From positions 14,911-36,508 of the forward strand of contig SZWC01003620.1 in NCBI GenBank assembly GCA_023375785.1: 21,598 nt of DNA. Direction: 5' to 3'. Of the stretch, positions 9,083 through 17,578 are shown in pieces. Position 1 is the stretch's first letter, and each line of letters begins with the position of its first letter. A program made the translations under genes and the position numbers. Origin of the DNA: Penium margaritaceum (taxonomy: Eukaryota; Streptophyta; Zygnematophyceae; Desmidiales; Peniaceae). The notes under the pieces are model-generated. The model saw only the letters and a program-made list of their open reading frames with translations. It was not told where the DNA came from and did no database searches.

Positions 9083-9434
9083 ATGACCGATTTAGCTACA
9101 ACAGTAGCATTTGCAACTGTGGTTGCGCACATGGCAACGTCACGGTCCTACCACCACATCCGCAATATTAGACACAGCTGCAGTCGTAGTCTTTGTCGAA
9201 TCTCCCCCAAGGTTGTTTGCAACTGCAACATCATCATCCTCCACACAATCACCAGCCGAGGTATCACCTACTGCCACAGTAGTACTCCCGACTATAACCA
9301 CAGCCAAGTCCATAGTTGCAGCCACAACTGTAGCTGCAAAGCAGCCACATCTGTTACTCCTTCAGCAGTCACACTCTTATCTAGCATCGTACCACTGTGA
9401 TAGGTCACGATACACAGAGCATCCTGACTGTTAA
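9083..9434 (+). other. Ala/Thr/Val-coding triplet-periodic tract (right block)
   Basis: Two overlapping plus frames stay open for over 100 codons because of GCN/ACN/GTN triplet bias. The product is rich in Ala, Thr, Val and Ser (for example TTAKSIVAATTVAAKQ). It precedes the Copia remnant of element B and resembles 55-480 and 4928-5338. It may be the 5' coding part of the same family of elements, but no gag domain is recognisable. Confidence 0.4.
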
Positions 9435-9483
9435 GTTCAACATGCTCTCTATGTGTGTTAATGAGACTGATGAAACCTACTGA

Positions 9484-9657
9484 GCTCACATTCTCAAACT
9501 GTTTAAGGACCTCGGCAAAGCTGCACCTCGACAACTTTCAGCCATCCTCTCCATTGCCAACGGCATTACTCCCAGACTTTGTGACATCTTCAAGGAGATC
9601 AAGGCCTCAGAGCTTGAACACCTTCTAAGCTTGTTTTGCCTAATTCTTCACCAGGTA
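9484..9657 (+). pseudogene. helical coding-like remnant, possibly gag of element B
   Basis: A 58-codon stretch without stops reads AHILKLFKDLGKAAPRQLSA, then IANGITPRLCDIFKEIKASE. This is a convincing helical protein composition. It lies downstream of the Ala-rich tract and upstream of the Copia protease remnant in the same orientation, so gag is the likeliest origin. No zinc knuckle is found between it and the protease. The region 9660-10170 is Pro/Ser/Thr-rich in several frames, as in the gag-protease linkers of Copia elements. Confidence 0.35.
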
Positions 9658-10169
9658 TTGGTGCCATTTGGGAGTTCACAGTGCAGCTTCTCTTCTTTCG
9701 ACTCCTCTCCCGAAAAGGCACTCTGTCCCGAAGTATCTCGCAATCTATGACGATGCACATCTAGCATCTGCTATGCAAAAACATTGGATGACTTCTTGTG
9801 GTGAAGTGGTGGCATGTCTCGTGCCTCTACCTCCACTGCTCCCCTCCAGGCACAGCTCGTCCACCTCCACCAATGCAGCTGCTTACAGCACAAACACCTT
9901 GCCCTTCCTGCCCTCCCCCCCTTTCCTTCGGGATGGCCTCCGGCGTGTGACGGACCTGCCTTCAACTGGCCCCCTTCTGGTCCTTACACTCCATTCACCA
10001 ACACTGATCATATAGGGCTCCTCCCGGTAGCACATATCGTCAGGGGTCGTCATCACATCTGACTTGCATGAGAAAGATCTCAAGTTGGACTTTGCACTCT
10101 CCTACCTCATCCATCAGCGTCACCTGTGTGATCAGGAAAGTGAGAGTGTGCGTACGTGTTTGAGGCCAC

Positions 10170-11095
10170 TTGCGTTTGAGTCTGATGGGGCTCTCCATGG
10201 TTCTGCATCTGGTGGAGTTCATAGGTGTCTCCTTGTTGAGGTTCTGTGGATTGAGGACTGGTAGTCTGTCCATTTTCCTCGGTTTCTTGATGCTTGTGGT
10301 CAGCAGCTCCCGCCGCGCTCCCGTTGCAGTCAGTCATGTTCCAGCATCTGTGCGCATGTCGGGTAGCTTCTTGATTCTCGGTTCTAGGGCCATCCACCAC
10401 ATGACATCCTCGCATTTTTCGTTCATCTTGCTAGGTCCTGTTGGCTCCGTTCTCTTTGTGCGCAATCGATCCATCCAACTTCTTCTACTTCACGATATTG
10501 GCGTTGTCCACTTTGTTGGCCCTTGAAGAGGGGAGCTCTTTCTGTCATGCGTGTTGTGCGTGCCCGTTCTTGAGCTGATTCTACTCTCTCTTATGAATCC
10601 CAATGACCAGGGCATGGAATTCTCTTCTAGTCACAGAATTTTCTATGTCTCGCACCGCACCACTAGCTACATCTTGATGTGTGGCTTACGATGTGATCGT
10701 TTGTTTCATGTGCCCTCATTTGCACCCTCCTCTGCCACGGCTGAACTTGTCCATGTCACTCACTCCCACTCCCCGGCGCACGCACAGCCACTGCATCACC
10801 GCCTGTGTCACATCCATACTTCCGTGATTGACAGCTTGCTTCGCCATCAGCCCGCCCATGGCCTGGATACCTCCATTTTCCCTTCTCTTTGCACTGGTGA
10901 CTGCCTTGACTGTGCCTAGGGCATCATGCATTGTTCTTCCTTCTCCACATCTAACACTTGCACCTCCGACCTCCTTGATATCTTCCACGCTGACATCATG
11001 GGTCCTCTCACCCATGACACCTTGAAGGGGGTTGGTGGCTTCGTCCTTTGCCTCAATGATGACAATTCACGCCTAGTCTGGGCACAAAAGCGGCC
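10170..11095 (+). pseudogene. Element B: Ty1/Copia protease, pre-integrase and integrase N-terminal fragment
   Basis: One frame, with stops at 10524-10526 (TGA) and 10917-10919 (TAG), carries three Copia landmarks in order. At 10371-10406 ILGSRAIHHMT matches the protease consensus ILDSGASHHMT, but the catalytic Asp is Gly and the following Gly is Arg. At 10550-10690 the VLYVP...LLS region appears as VLCVPVLELILLSL. At 10790-10920 the zinc-binding HHCC segment reads LHHRLCHIH then CTGDCLDCA. Integrase then begins with FHADIMGPL and DDNSRLVWA. The homology stops at about 11095, before the rest of the integrase core. It is plainly inactive. Confidence 0.85.
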
Positions 11096-11162
11096 TAATT
11101 TGTGTGTGAACTTGACACAGGCCAAAAGTGGCATACTTTCAGACAGAATTCGGCAAAATGAG

Positions 11163-11182
11163 CAAGAGAGGCAGAAGAGAGA

Positions 11183-11262
<80 letters not shown>
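11163..11262. repeat. (CT)n microsatellite with purine-rich left flank
   Basis: About 78 bp of almost pure CT (11184-11262, one CCC interruption), preceded by a purine-rich stretch on the same strand. It marks the point where element B homology is lost. Confidence 0.97.
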
Positions 11263-11263
<1 letters not shown>

Positions 11264-11365
11264 GCCCCTCCTGCTAATGTCCTGACTCCCTGGACCCTAT
11301 CCGGAGGCAGGGTCAGTTCCGATTTGTCGAGATTCTCACCCTCTCACAGCGCCTGCCATGGCCTT

Positions 11366-11854
11366 TCAGTGTACCTGCATGTTGAAAAGACATTGTGGAT
11401 GGCGTGCATATATTCTCGCAGACATTATGCAAGAGGCCGCAGTGGCTTGGCGGTGGAGCGAGAGAAACCTCTCAGTCTGAGCAGCCGATGTGGCACATAG
11501 CTGCAAGATACCGATGGTGTTGGCCGGAGGGGCAGGCAACCAGTAATTAACCGGCAGCATTTCCCTGATCTTGACCGTTAACCGGGCCGATAGTTTGAGC
11601 GATGGCACTCCTCTCAAGAGAACTGAAACATTTTCATCAAAGGCGATCATGAGGTGGACAGGTACACTAAGATTGAGGATTCTATTGGAGTCGTTGAGTG
11701 ACTGAGGGTACGAGAACTGGCTCCTCTCGAGACCGACAAGCGCAAGATCGACGGGAGTAGAAGTCTTGCCGGTGAATCGGACGATCTCGTCCATTGAGCA
11801 TACCGAGGAGACTGGGCACTTGCCCATCTCGGTTCGCTTGGTGCCGGATGGCAC
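11366..11854 (-). CDS. unrecognised 162-codon open frame
   Basis: The frame is uninterrupted and of balanced composition, unlike the low-complexity frames elsewhere (for example TPVDLALVGLERSQFSYPQS). On the minus strand a sequence GCTGGTAAGTGCC, matching the plant 5' splice donor consensus, lies just upstream of the start at about 11860. The frame could therefore begin in an intron or be an exon fragment. The other two minus frames are also partly open here, so chance is not excluded. No domain, signal peptide or membrane segment is recognised. It lies between a truncated Copia fragment and the LTR of element C. It may be a host gene fragment or unclassified transposon sequence. Confidence 0.25.
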   Translation of the reverse strand: MPSGTKRTEMGKCPVSSVCSMDEIVRFTGKTSTPVDLALVGLERSQFSYPQSLNDSNRILNLSVPVHLMIAFDENVSVLLRGVPSLKLSARLTVKIREMLPVNYWLPAPPANTIGILQLCATSAAQTERFLSLHRQATAASCIMSARIYARHPQCLFNMQVH

Positions 11855-11930
11855 TTACCAGCATCCGGGACGCTCGTGGCTGAAAGCTCCGGAGACACAA
11901 GCGTACCGGATTCCTACACTTAATCACATT

Positions 11931-12249
11931 TAGTACTTTCTAGTGCTAGTATGCTATAAGGAGGCAGCTAGCTAGTCTTTCTCATTGTATCATGTGTAGT
12001 TCATCATTTCAAGAGTTCTTTCTACCGTTAGAAAGCTCTTGGCTTGAGCTGTGTACTTGTGCCAAGTGGGAAACCTCTTGGTACAAAATTCAAGTACAGT
12101 CAGCAAGACAGTGGACCTGACTTGTGAGTGTTGTTGTTGGGTGATCACCGCAATAGAAGACTTGTTCAAGAGAAAGGCATTATCAGCTGATTAACTTAAC
12201 CATGCATCTGTATGCACTTGGAGATCCTGGAGGATTCTCAAATGTAACA
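11931..12249 (+). repeat. 5' LTR of element C (right part; left edge not resolved)
   Basis: The LTR must end at GTAACA (12244-12249), two to three bases before the PBS. The sequence to the left is non-coding with a TATA-like TATAAG at 11955-11960, which would be the U3 promoter, leaving about 290 bp for R and U5. I cannot find the expected TGTTA start and no second LTR copy is in the window, so the left boundary is approximate. Confidence 0.5.
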
Positions 12250-12252
12250 TTC

Positions 12253-12263
12253 GGTATCAGAGC
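12253..12263 (+). other. primer binding site of element C (tRNA-iMet 3' end)
   Basis: GGTATCAGAGC is complementary to the 3' end of plant initiator tRNA-Met. The expected leading T is C. It lies 3 bases after the LTR end and 6 bases before the gag ATG. Confidence 0.85.
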
Positions 12264-12268
12264 AGGAC

Positions 12269-13316
12269 ATGCTCTGTGCCACGACCACCGTCAACGGCGA
12301 TGCCCTCAAGATCCCACTTTTTTATGGTGATGATTATCATGACTTCACCTTCAATATGCGAATGGTCTTCCTTAATAAAAACCTATGGGGTGATGTGGAT
12401 ATTCTTGGAGGAACACTGGCTGCAGGAGTAACTCTAGAAGAAGTGACCAACTGGAGAAGACAAAGTGACGAAGCTTATTCTATTTTGGCAATGCACCTCA
12501 GCGAGCGCCTGAAATTTCTCATTAGGGACAACGAAAATGCTCTGTCCCAGGAAGGTTTGGAAGGCACTCAAAGACATAGACTTTAAGACCAGCGACATTG
12601 AACTCGGTGCTCTATTGAAAGTTTTCCATACAGAAGAAATAGACAATGGAACTTGGCTGGAAGATCATGTGACTCACCTGAAGAACCTTGCTTGTCAGCT
12701 CTCAAGTCTCGGTGAACCTCAATCTGAGCGTGTCATGGTGCTTACTCGTTTTTGGGCTTCCAGTTCGTTTTAACAACAATATCATCGCCTGCTGAATTTT
12801 CAGAAGCAAGGCACACCTTTTGACAGTCGACTCTCAGAAAATGATACACAGTTGGCTCAAGCCAATGTGCGACTCCAAACATGGAGGCACTCATTGCACC
12901 AATGGCAGCTCCAACTCTAGTTGATCCTACCGACGTCACTGCCAGAGCAGCCAACATCGCGCGTATTGCAGCTACGGCACCAGCCGATTCTCTTGCTGCT
13001 CTGGTTGCTCCTTCTCGCAATCCTCTTTACAGTCTCATTCTTGAAATGGCCGTTGAAGAGCTTCTCCCAACGGAAGAGAAGTACATGAAGGACAATAGCA
13101 GTGAGACCGCCATGGCTACCACATATCAACGACAACGCACTTAGGATTTCGCATCCTACGATAACCCTCAAGGCAGCGGCATTCAAGGAGGTCTATCTAA
13201 CACTAACTTTGATCATCCTTCGCAACACCAGGCACCACATGATTATATTTGACCAGACTGACAGGGTTTTGTGGACATGCAAAAATAAGGGACACGTTCA
13301 AAAGGAGTGTCCTAGC
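12269..13316 (+). pseudogene. Element C gag (Copia-type UBN2 gag polyprotein, frameshifted)
   Basis: The ATG at 12269 opens a frame with KIPLFYGDDYHDFTFNMRMV, the Copia gag start (a FDGxNYxxWxxxM-like region), then SDEAYSILAMHLSERL. A frameshift at 12540-12557 moves to the frame reading WKALKDIDF and GTWLEDHVTHLKNLACQLSS, typical of the UBN2 domain. A second shift near 12740 gives FGLPVRFNNN, and other shifts follow. The zinc knuckle at 13270-13310 lacks one base: the first Cys codon (13270-13272) and second (13278-13280) are 5 rather than 6 bases apart. CKNKGHVQKEC therefore reads in one frame and the first Cys only in another. Gag would package the RNA; this copy cannot. Confidence 0.85.
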
Positions 13317-13601
13317 TGTCGATTCAGTGCACAACCAGAGCAACACACCCTTATGGTCAATGCAGACAACACAACACTATCCACTGTGGCCCAAGGCATC
13401 TACTCCACACTCAGTGTTTTATTCGCTCGTCTCTCTCAACAAGCTTGATCACAACCTGGTTCACCTCCACTTGAATCTCAATACAAGATCATTCAGAGTC
13501 ATCCCGACAGTCCTCCATCCCTTGAGCCACTGCTGCAGTCAAATGAAGAATCCAATGATTGCTCTAGATCCCGTTAAAATAATAAACTCATACGTGAAGA
13601 A

Positions 13602-13683
13602 TTTTCCATGTGTTCAATTGACAATGTATTTCTCATGACAACAGGTGTTCCAGCTTGGGTCATTGACTCCTGCTACACACAAC
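13602..13683 (+). pseudogene. Element C aspartic protease, N-terminal part up to the insertion
   Basis: WVIDSCYTQ at 13656-13682 matches the Copia protease consensus WIIDSGCTQ. The catalytic Asp (13665-13667) and Ser remain, but Gly is replaced by Cys and the next Cys by Tyr. Homology ends at 13683 and resumes at 18325 with HMT, the residues that normally follow within a few positions. The gap is filled exactly by element D. Confidence 0.8.
13679..13683. repeat. target site duplication of element D, left copy (ACAAC)
   Basis: ACAAC precedes the left LTR. The same five bases occur at 18320-18324, overlapping the last three bases (ACA) of the right LTR. The junction was probably AACAACAAC and lost one triplet by slippage. 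Confidence 0.6.
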
Positions 13684-14420
13684 TGTTGAGAATGTTGTCC
13701 TGGCTGTGGCCTAGGAGGAGTGGAAGCACCCTCAAGGATTCCTGGCCTTCTGTGGAGCACGCTGACGCTGGTTCAGTAGCTAATGCACACCAAGGTGGAA
13801 GAGTGTGGAGTCCAAGGATCACAGTCTAGAATGGGCAGAAGTGAGCCGAAAACAGTTGCACTCAACAAAGTGGGAATGGTTGTTTTTACCAGTAAGATTA
13901 CATCAGAGTCTTATAGCCTGTGATCAGAGCTTTCCAACGCATCCAAGCACGCCCAAAATGGAGCATTAGAGCCCCTGCTATGGCCGTCCAAGTGACCCAT
14001 GATGGAGCCGTCCACCATGCCCACGAATGGAGGTGACGGGAGGCGCTTCGACAGTGACCTGTCGAAGCGCCCTTCCTGGCCCTCAAACCTGGAGGGAGGC
14101 TCTTCCTGGTCCAAGAGACCTCCCATGTCCCTTCCTTCATGCCCCTTGTCCCTTTGGAGCTCTTTGGAGTCAAACTCGGACCACCGTAGTGGGATTATCC
14201 CGTCACCCATGACGGAGACCCAGATTCCACTAGCCGACCACACGACCTTCGGGCGGGGCTATCTCTCTAAATACTCACTCAAATCGAGCGATTCAAAGCT
14301 CGATCTTGCACGGAAATCTGCAAGGAATCCAAATCAGATTAGATATTCAATCACTCCCCAGCGGCCGAACCAGGAAACCCATCCACGACTACCATGGGCA
14401 AGGGGCACTGTTTCTTCACA
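13684..14420 (-). repeat. 3' LTR of element D
   Basis: Aligns end to end with 17579-18322. Long shared blocks include cctaggaggagtggaagcac (13710 and 17606) and tttccaacgcatccaagcac (13930 and 17827). On the minus strand it begins TGTGAAGAA directly after the purine tract and ends in CTCAACA at the target site. Confidence 0.92.
14042..14071. repeat. perfect 13-bp hairpin inside the 3' LTR of element D
   Basis: Arms 14042-14054 (ggcgcttcgacag) and 14059-14071 are exact reverse complements with a TGAC loop. The equivalent site in the other LTR (17938-17967) has the loop and outer bases but a mismatched stem. If transcribed it would be a stable RNA hairpin. Role unknown. Confidence 0.85.
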
Positions 14421-14432
14421 ATTTCCCCCTGC
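14421..14432 (-). other. polypurine tract of element D
   Basis: The minus strand reads GCAGGGGGAAAT directly before the 3' LTR start TGTGAAG, the expected site of the plus-strand primer. Confidence 0.75.
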
Positions 14433-15324
14433 ACCGCAGCCATGATGCCCTGTCCTTGAACATCTGCCATGCTCTGCTGCCCGGCCAAGCTGCTTCTGTG
14501 AGCAACTCCTCTCAGCTGCCCTGCACCAATCACAACACATAGCGGCGGATGCCTCACTCCCCACTGTCGTCACTTGTACCCTCGTGCGGGACTTGGCTGC
14601 GCCCCTGTAGCCTGCCTTGTGACCTCCGTTGTGTCGGTGTTTGTGCTTGCCGTGATAGTTGGTCGTCTCCCTGAGACGACCTGGGAGTCCTTGCCTCCTT
14701 GCAAGTCTGCTCCCCCTCACCGTGGAGGCCCGCACCTCTGGCAACATCATCCCACGTCTGCGAAGACCTTGGACCTTCTTTTATGTCCTCCAATGCCTCC
14801 ACTTGTGCTTGTGGTGCCATTGATTTATCAACACCTTCAGCTTGCGAGCTTGGCCCAGTGTGCTGCAAACCTCCCCCTCCTTCATGCAGTGTCTTCATGC
14901 TGCTGCTCTTGGCCCTTGCCGGCGGTCCATGCTGCCGCATGCACCGCCAGCACTGGCTTGCATTTTTTTGCAACCAGTCTGGCGGGATCCATGTTGCTAC
15001 AGCTGTGACTGCTCCTCTAGCCGCCGCAAGCGCTGCTACAATGGCCTCACCGCATGTCCTTGACGCTCATGCTTCCCCCTTATAGAGAGGTCTTTTGGTG
15101 CCGGTCCCTTGGTCTCAGCTCCTTTGCCATACTCCTCATGCACCTACGCCCCCTCTTTTGGAGAATGTGGAGAAGCAAAGTACTCACTCCCCTCTTCCAC
15201 ACTGTGCATGTTGCAAGCTTCATCCACCTGTTTTGCAGATTCCAGAGATGTTGACACACTTGTTGCATACTCTGTTGCATCCCCTTTGAGTGCTTGCCCT
15301 CCTCCTTGAGGAATTCGAGCTGGC
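14433..15324 (-). other. element D body, 3' segment without recognisable domain
   Basis: The minus strand has open frames of up to about 140 codons (14554-14973 and 14334-14750), rich in Gln, Gly, Ser and Arg. One contains GGHKAGYRGAAKSRTR (near 14590-14640), a relative of the repeat peptide described for 15325-16240. No integrase, RT or RNase H motif is seen where Copia pol should be. Confidence 0.5.
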
Positions 15325-16240
15325 GACACCTTGACCGCACCCTACGACCTGGTCCTCCTCTCAGCCACCATCGCCCCATCATGAGACTCGGCAGCACCCT
15401 CCTGGCCTGCCTTGTAGCCGTGGTCCACCATCAATGTCTCTCAGAGCGTGTTTTGCTCCTATGGCGAGCTCAGCCACTTGCCTTTGCTCTCCCTTTGTTG
15501 CACAGCTCTCCGGACCACCTCCGCCCACTTTTGTTGTGGTGCATCCATTGTCCGGCCTCTCGCCATGTGGTGATCTTGGTCCCAGTCTGGTGCTGCAATG
15601 AGCCCCTCAGGCTCAACTGAGGAACAGCCCTCATGGCGTCCTCCCTCTGTTGCGTTGTTCTCCGTCCCACCACCAATGCCTCCTCTTCAGACTTGGTAAC
15701 CCTTTTGTAGCCGCCTCGTAGTCACGGTTCACCACCTCTGCAGCCCGGAGCCTTTTATCCTCCGGTTGAGAGAGTGACGTCATCCTGACACTCTCCTTCT
15801 CCTCAGGCCCTGAAGTGGAGCCTTGCACGCACGATGCGCCAGCACCCAATACTGGCCCTTGAGCCATCAGATTTTGGCCATCTTGTCGGGGCATCAGCTC
15901 CCCCTTAGCCGAGGCATGGAGCCTGTCGGACTCCATTTGAGGACGCACCTGAATGCGGCCCTCCTCTTGCAGCATGGTCCTCCGAGCCGCGACCACCGCT
16001 CCCCTATGGAACTCGGCAGCACCCTTATGGCCAGCCTTGTGATGCCAGTTCACCACTCCTGCAGCGTTGGACCCTTTTCTCCCGCTTGGAGAGCCAGGTC
16101 GTTTGCCATCCCTGCTCTCCCCTGGCTGGTCTGCCAACTGGACACTCTCGCTCACCTCCTTGTGAGGCTTTGCACCCATCACACCGCTCCTCGTTGCATG
16201 GCGTGCCTTATGATCAAGGTCCACCGATCCAGCTAGGACG
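15325..16240 (-). repeat. degenerate tandem repeats (about 310 bp) in the body of element D
   Basis: Three related units start near 15325, 15631 and 15940 on the plus strand. Each contains a segment like actcggcagcaccc, then ggcc(a/t)gccttgt, then ggttcacca or ggtccacca. On the minus strand they encode variants of one peptide: NWHHKAGHKGAAEFHRGAVV, NRDYEAATKGLPSLKRRHWW and DHGYKAGQEGAAESHDGAMV. More distant copies may lie near 14607 and 16204. Confidence 0.6.
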
Positions 16241-17511
16241 GGGTCCTTTATACCGTCCACCGCATCCTCAAGTCTTCCTTTCTTGGATGCAGCCACAACC
16301 GATTCCTTACTCCGACGGCCAGCCACGTCAGACAGAGGGCTGCTCCTTGTGAGGACGTCGGCACGTACCAGGTACACACCTCCTTTTTGTGCATCACGTG
16401 CTGCAACACGCCCATTGCCCTCCTCTTTTATGAGACAACCCTTCCTCGTGAAGATCACTTCAAGTCCCTCCTTGATGAGGCGACTCACAGACAGCACCTC
16501 AGTCACCAAGTCAGGCACTTGGAGCTTCCTCTCCTTGGTGCACCTCTTCTTGGCTGACTCCTCCGTCCTCATTTTGCCTCCACGGAGCACATCGCCATTC
16601 TTGGGATGAACGGTGGTAGCCCCAGTTTGGTGCTCTACCTTCAGCTCTCTCTCAGAGGTTGTGGAGGCTGCATGCCCACGGCATGCCTCGTGGTCCCCGA
16701 CCTCATCAGCCCTCGCAGCTTGGAGCTGATCAGTGCTGCATGGTATGTCAACGACTGCTTTGGTCTGCCGTCCTCTCGCGATGCGCTTGTCGGAGTCCAC
16801 GGCTTCCACTGTGTACGTCGCTTTCCAGTTGCCCCTCTCGTCACACTTGTAGCAGGCCCCCTTTTGGGACCTGTTGGTGCCTCCTTGCTCCAAACACGCC
16901 TGCCGCTCTCCCGCCTCAGGTTTTGCCATCTCAGCCCCCTTTGTGGAGTGTATGGAGTTGGCAACTGCCACGTTGGTCTGCTACACTTCTGCCACCTCTG
17001 TGGCCAGAGCCGCAGCTCCCGTTCTACAGTCCCTTCTCTAATGGCCCTCCTGGCAACAGTGATGGCACTCTCCCTTCTTTGCAGGACGTGGACACGTCTC
17101 TTCCTCCCCTTGATCTTCCTCTCCTCTGTCAGAGCGGGCGGCCAGGGTTGGTGTTGCAGACGACGCCCCTTGCTCCGACCCAGTGGATTCAGTCCACGAG
17201 TCGCTGGTCACTTGCACCACCTCTTTTTCCGTTAAGTCACGTTGCTGAAGAGAAGGCGGGTCTTGGATTTGTGTGCACTGTGCCGGACACAACGCTCACT
17301 CGATAAAAGCAAGCTCCTCTTTGCTGCGCTTCTTGTACGCCTCCTCGGGCGTCGCGGATGTGGCAAGAGGATTCTCTTCATTGTTGACCAGCTCATGCAA
17401 TGCCTTGTAGTTGAGGAAAATCTCAACCTGCCACTTCCACAAGGGAAATTCCCTCCCATCAAAATTGAGGAGAAAGTCACAGCTGCTCTCTTGCTCGGTC
17501 GTGATTGTCAT
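15631..17511 (-). pseudogene. Element D gag with two zinc knuckles and pre-integrase remnant
   Basis: One minus-strand frame runs through the region with a few stops. The likely start (MTITTEQESS, 17511) leads to FDGREFPLWKWQVEIFLNYK, the N-terminal motif of Copia gag. Knuckle 1 (17026-17067) has all four ligands of C-x2-C-x4-H-x4-C (CHHCCQEGH then RRDC) but a TAG stop (17038-17040) just after the His. Knuckle 2 (16810-16854, CYKCDERGNWKATY) has His changed to Asn and the last Cys to Tyr. At 16366-16530 LQVPDLVTEVLSVSRLIKEG, then GGVYLV, matches the Copia segment between protease and integrase. No catalytic DSG of protease is found before it. Downstream the frame enters the tandem repeats and ends at 15631. 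Confidence 0.82.
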
Positions 17512-17561
17512 TGCTTGAAGTGGTAGTGTGCTTGTAGAAGACGAGGGTCCTCCTAGGGCAC

Positions 17562-17576
17562 GTGGGCCCATAACCC
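17562..17576 (-). other. primer binding site of element D, complementary to the tRNA-iMet anticodon arm
   Basis: The minus strand reads GGGTTATGGGCCCAC, starting two bases inside the 5' LTR. It is the exact complement of 15 nt of plant initiator tRNA-Met covering the 5' anticodon stem and loop with the CAU anticodon and the start of the 3' stem (my recollection of the conserved plant tRNA). It does not match the tRNA 3' end used by elements A and C. Drosophila copia is primed in this way by a 5' half of initiator tRNA, with a PBS of the same length. Confidence 0.8.
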
Positions 17577-17578
17577 TT

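Noticed and set aside
13916..14173. Minus-strand open frames of 91-110 codons in the element D LTRs (also 17782-18174)
   Set aside because: Located within LTRs, no domain, and the equivalent frames in the two LTRs differ. Treated as non-coding LTR sequence.
15631..16971. Longest open frame (446 codons, - strand) as an intact host gene
   Set aside because: It lies inside the LTRs of element D, begins within gag, and contains a degenerate zinc knuckle and a Copia pre-integrase segment. It is an internal piece of a broken gag-pol frame.
16606..17306. Plus-strand open frames of 209 and 215 codons
   Set aside because: They are antisense to the gag frame of element D, where the zinc knuckles and FDGREFPLW motif fix the coding strand as minus.
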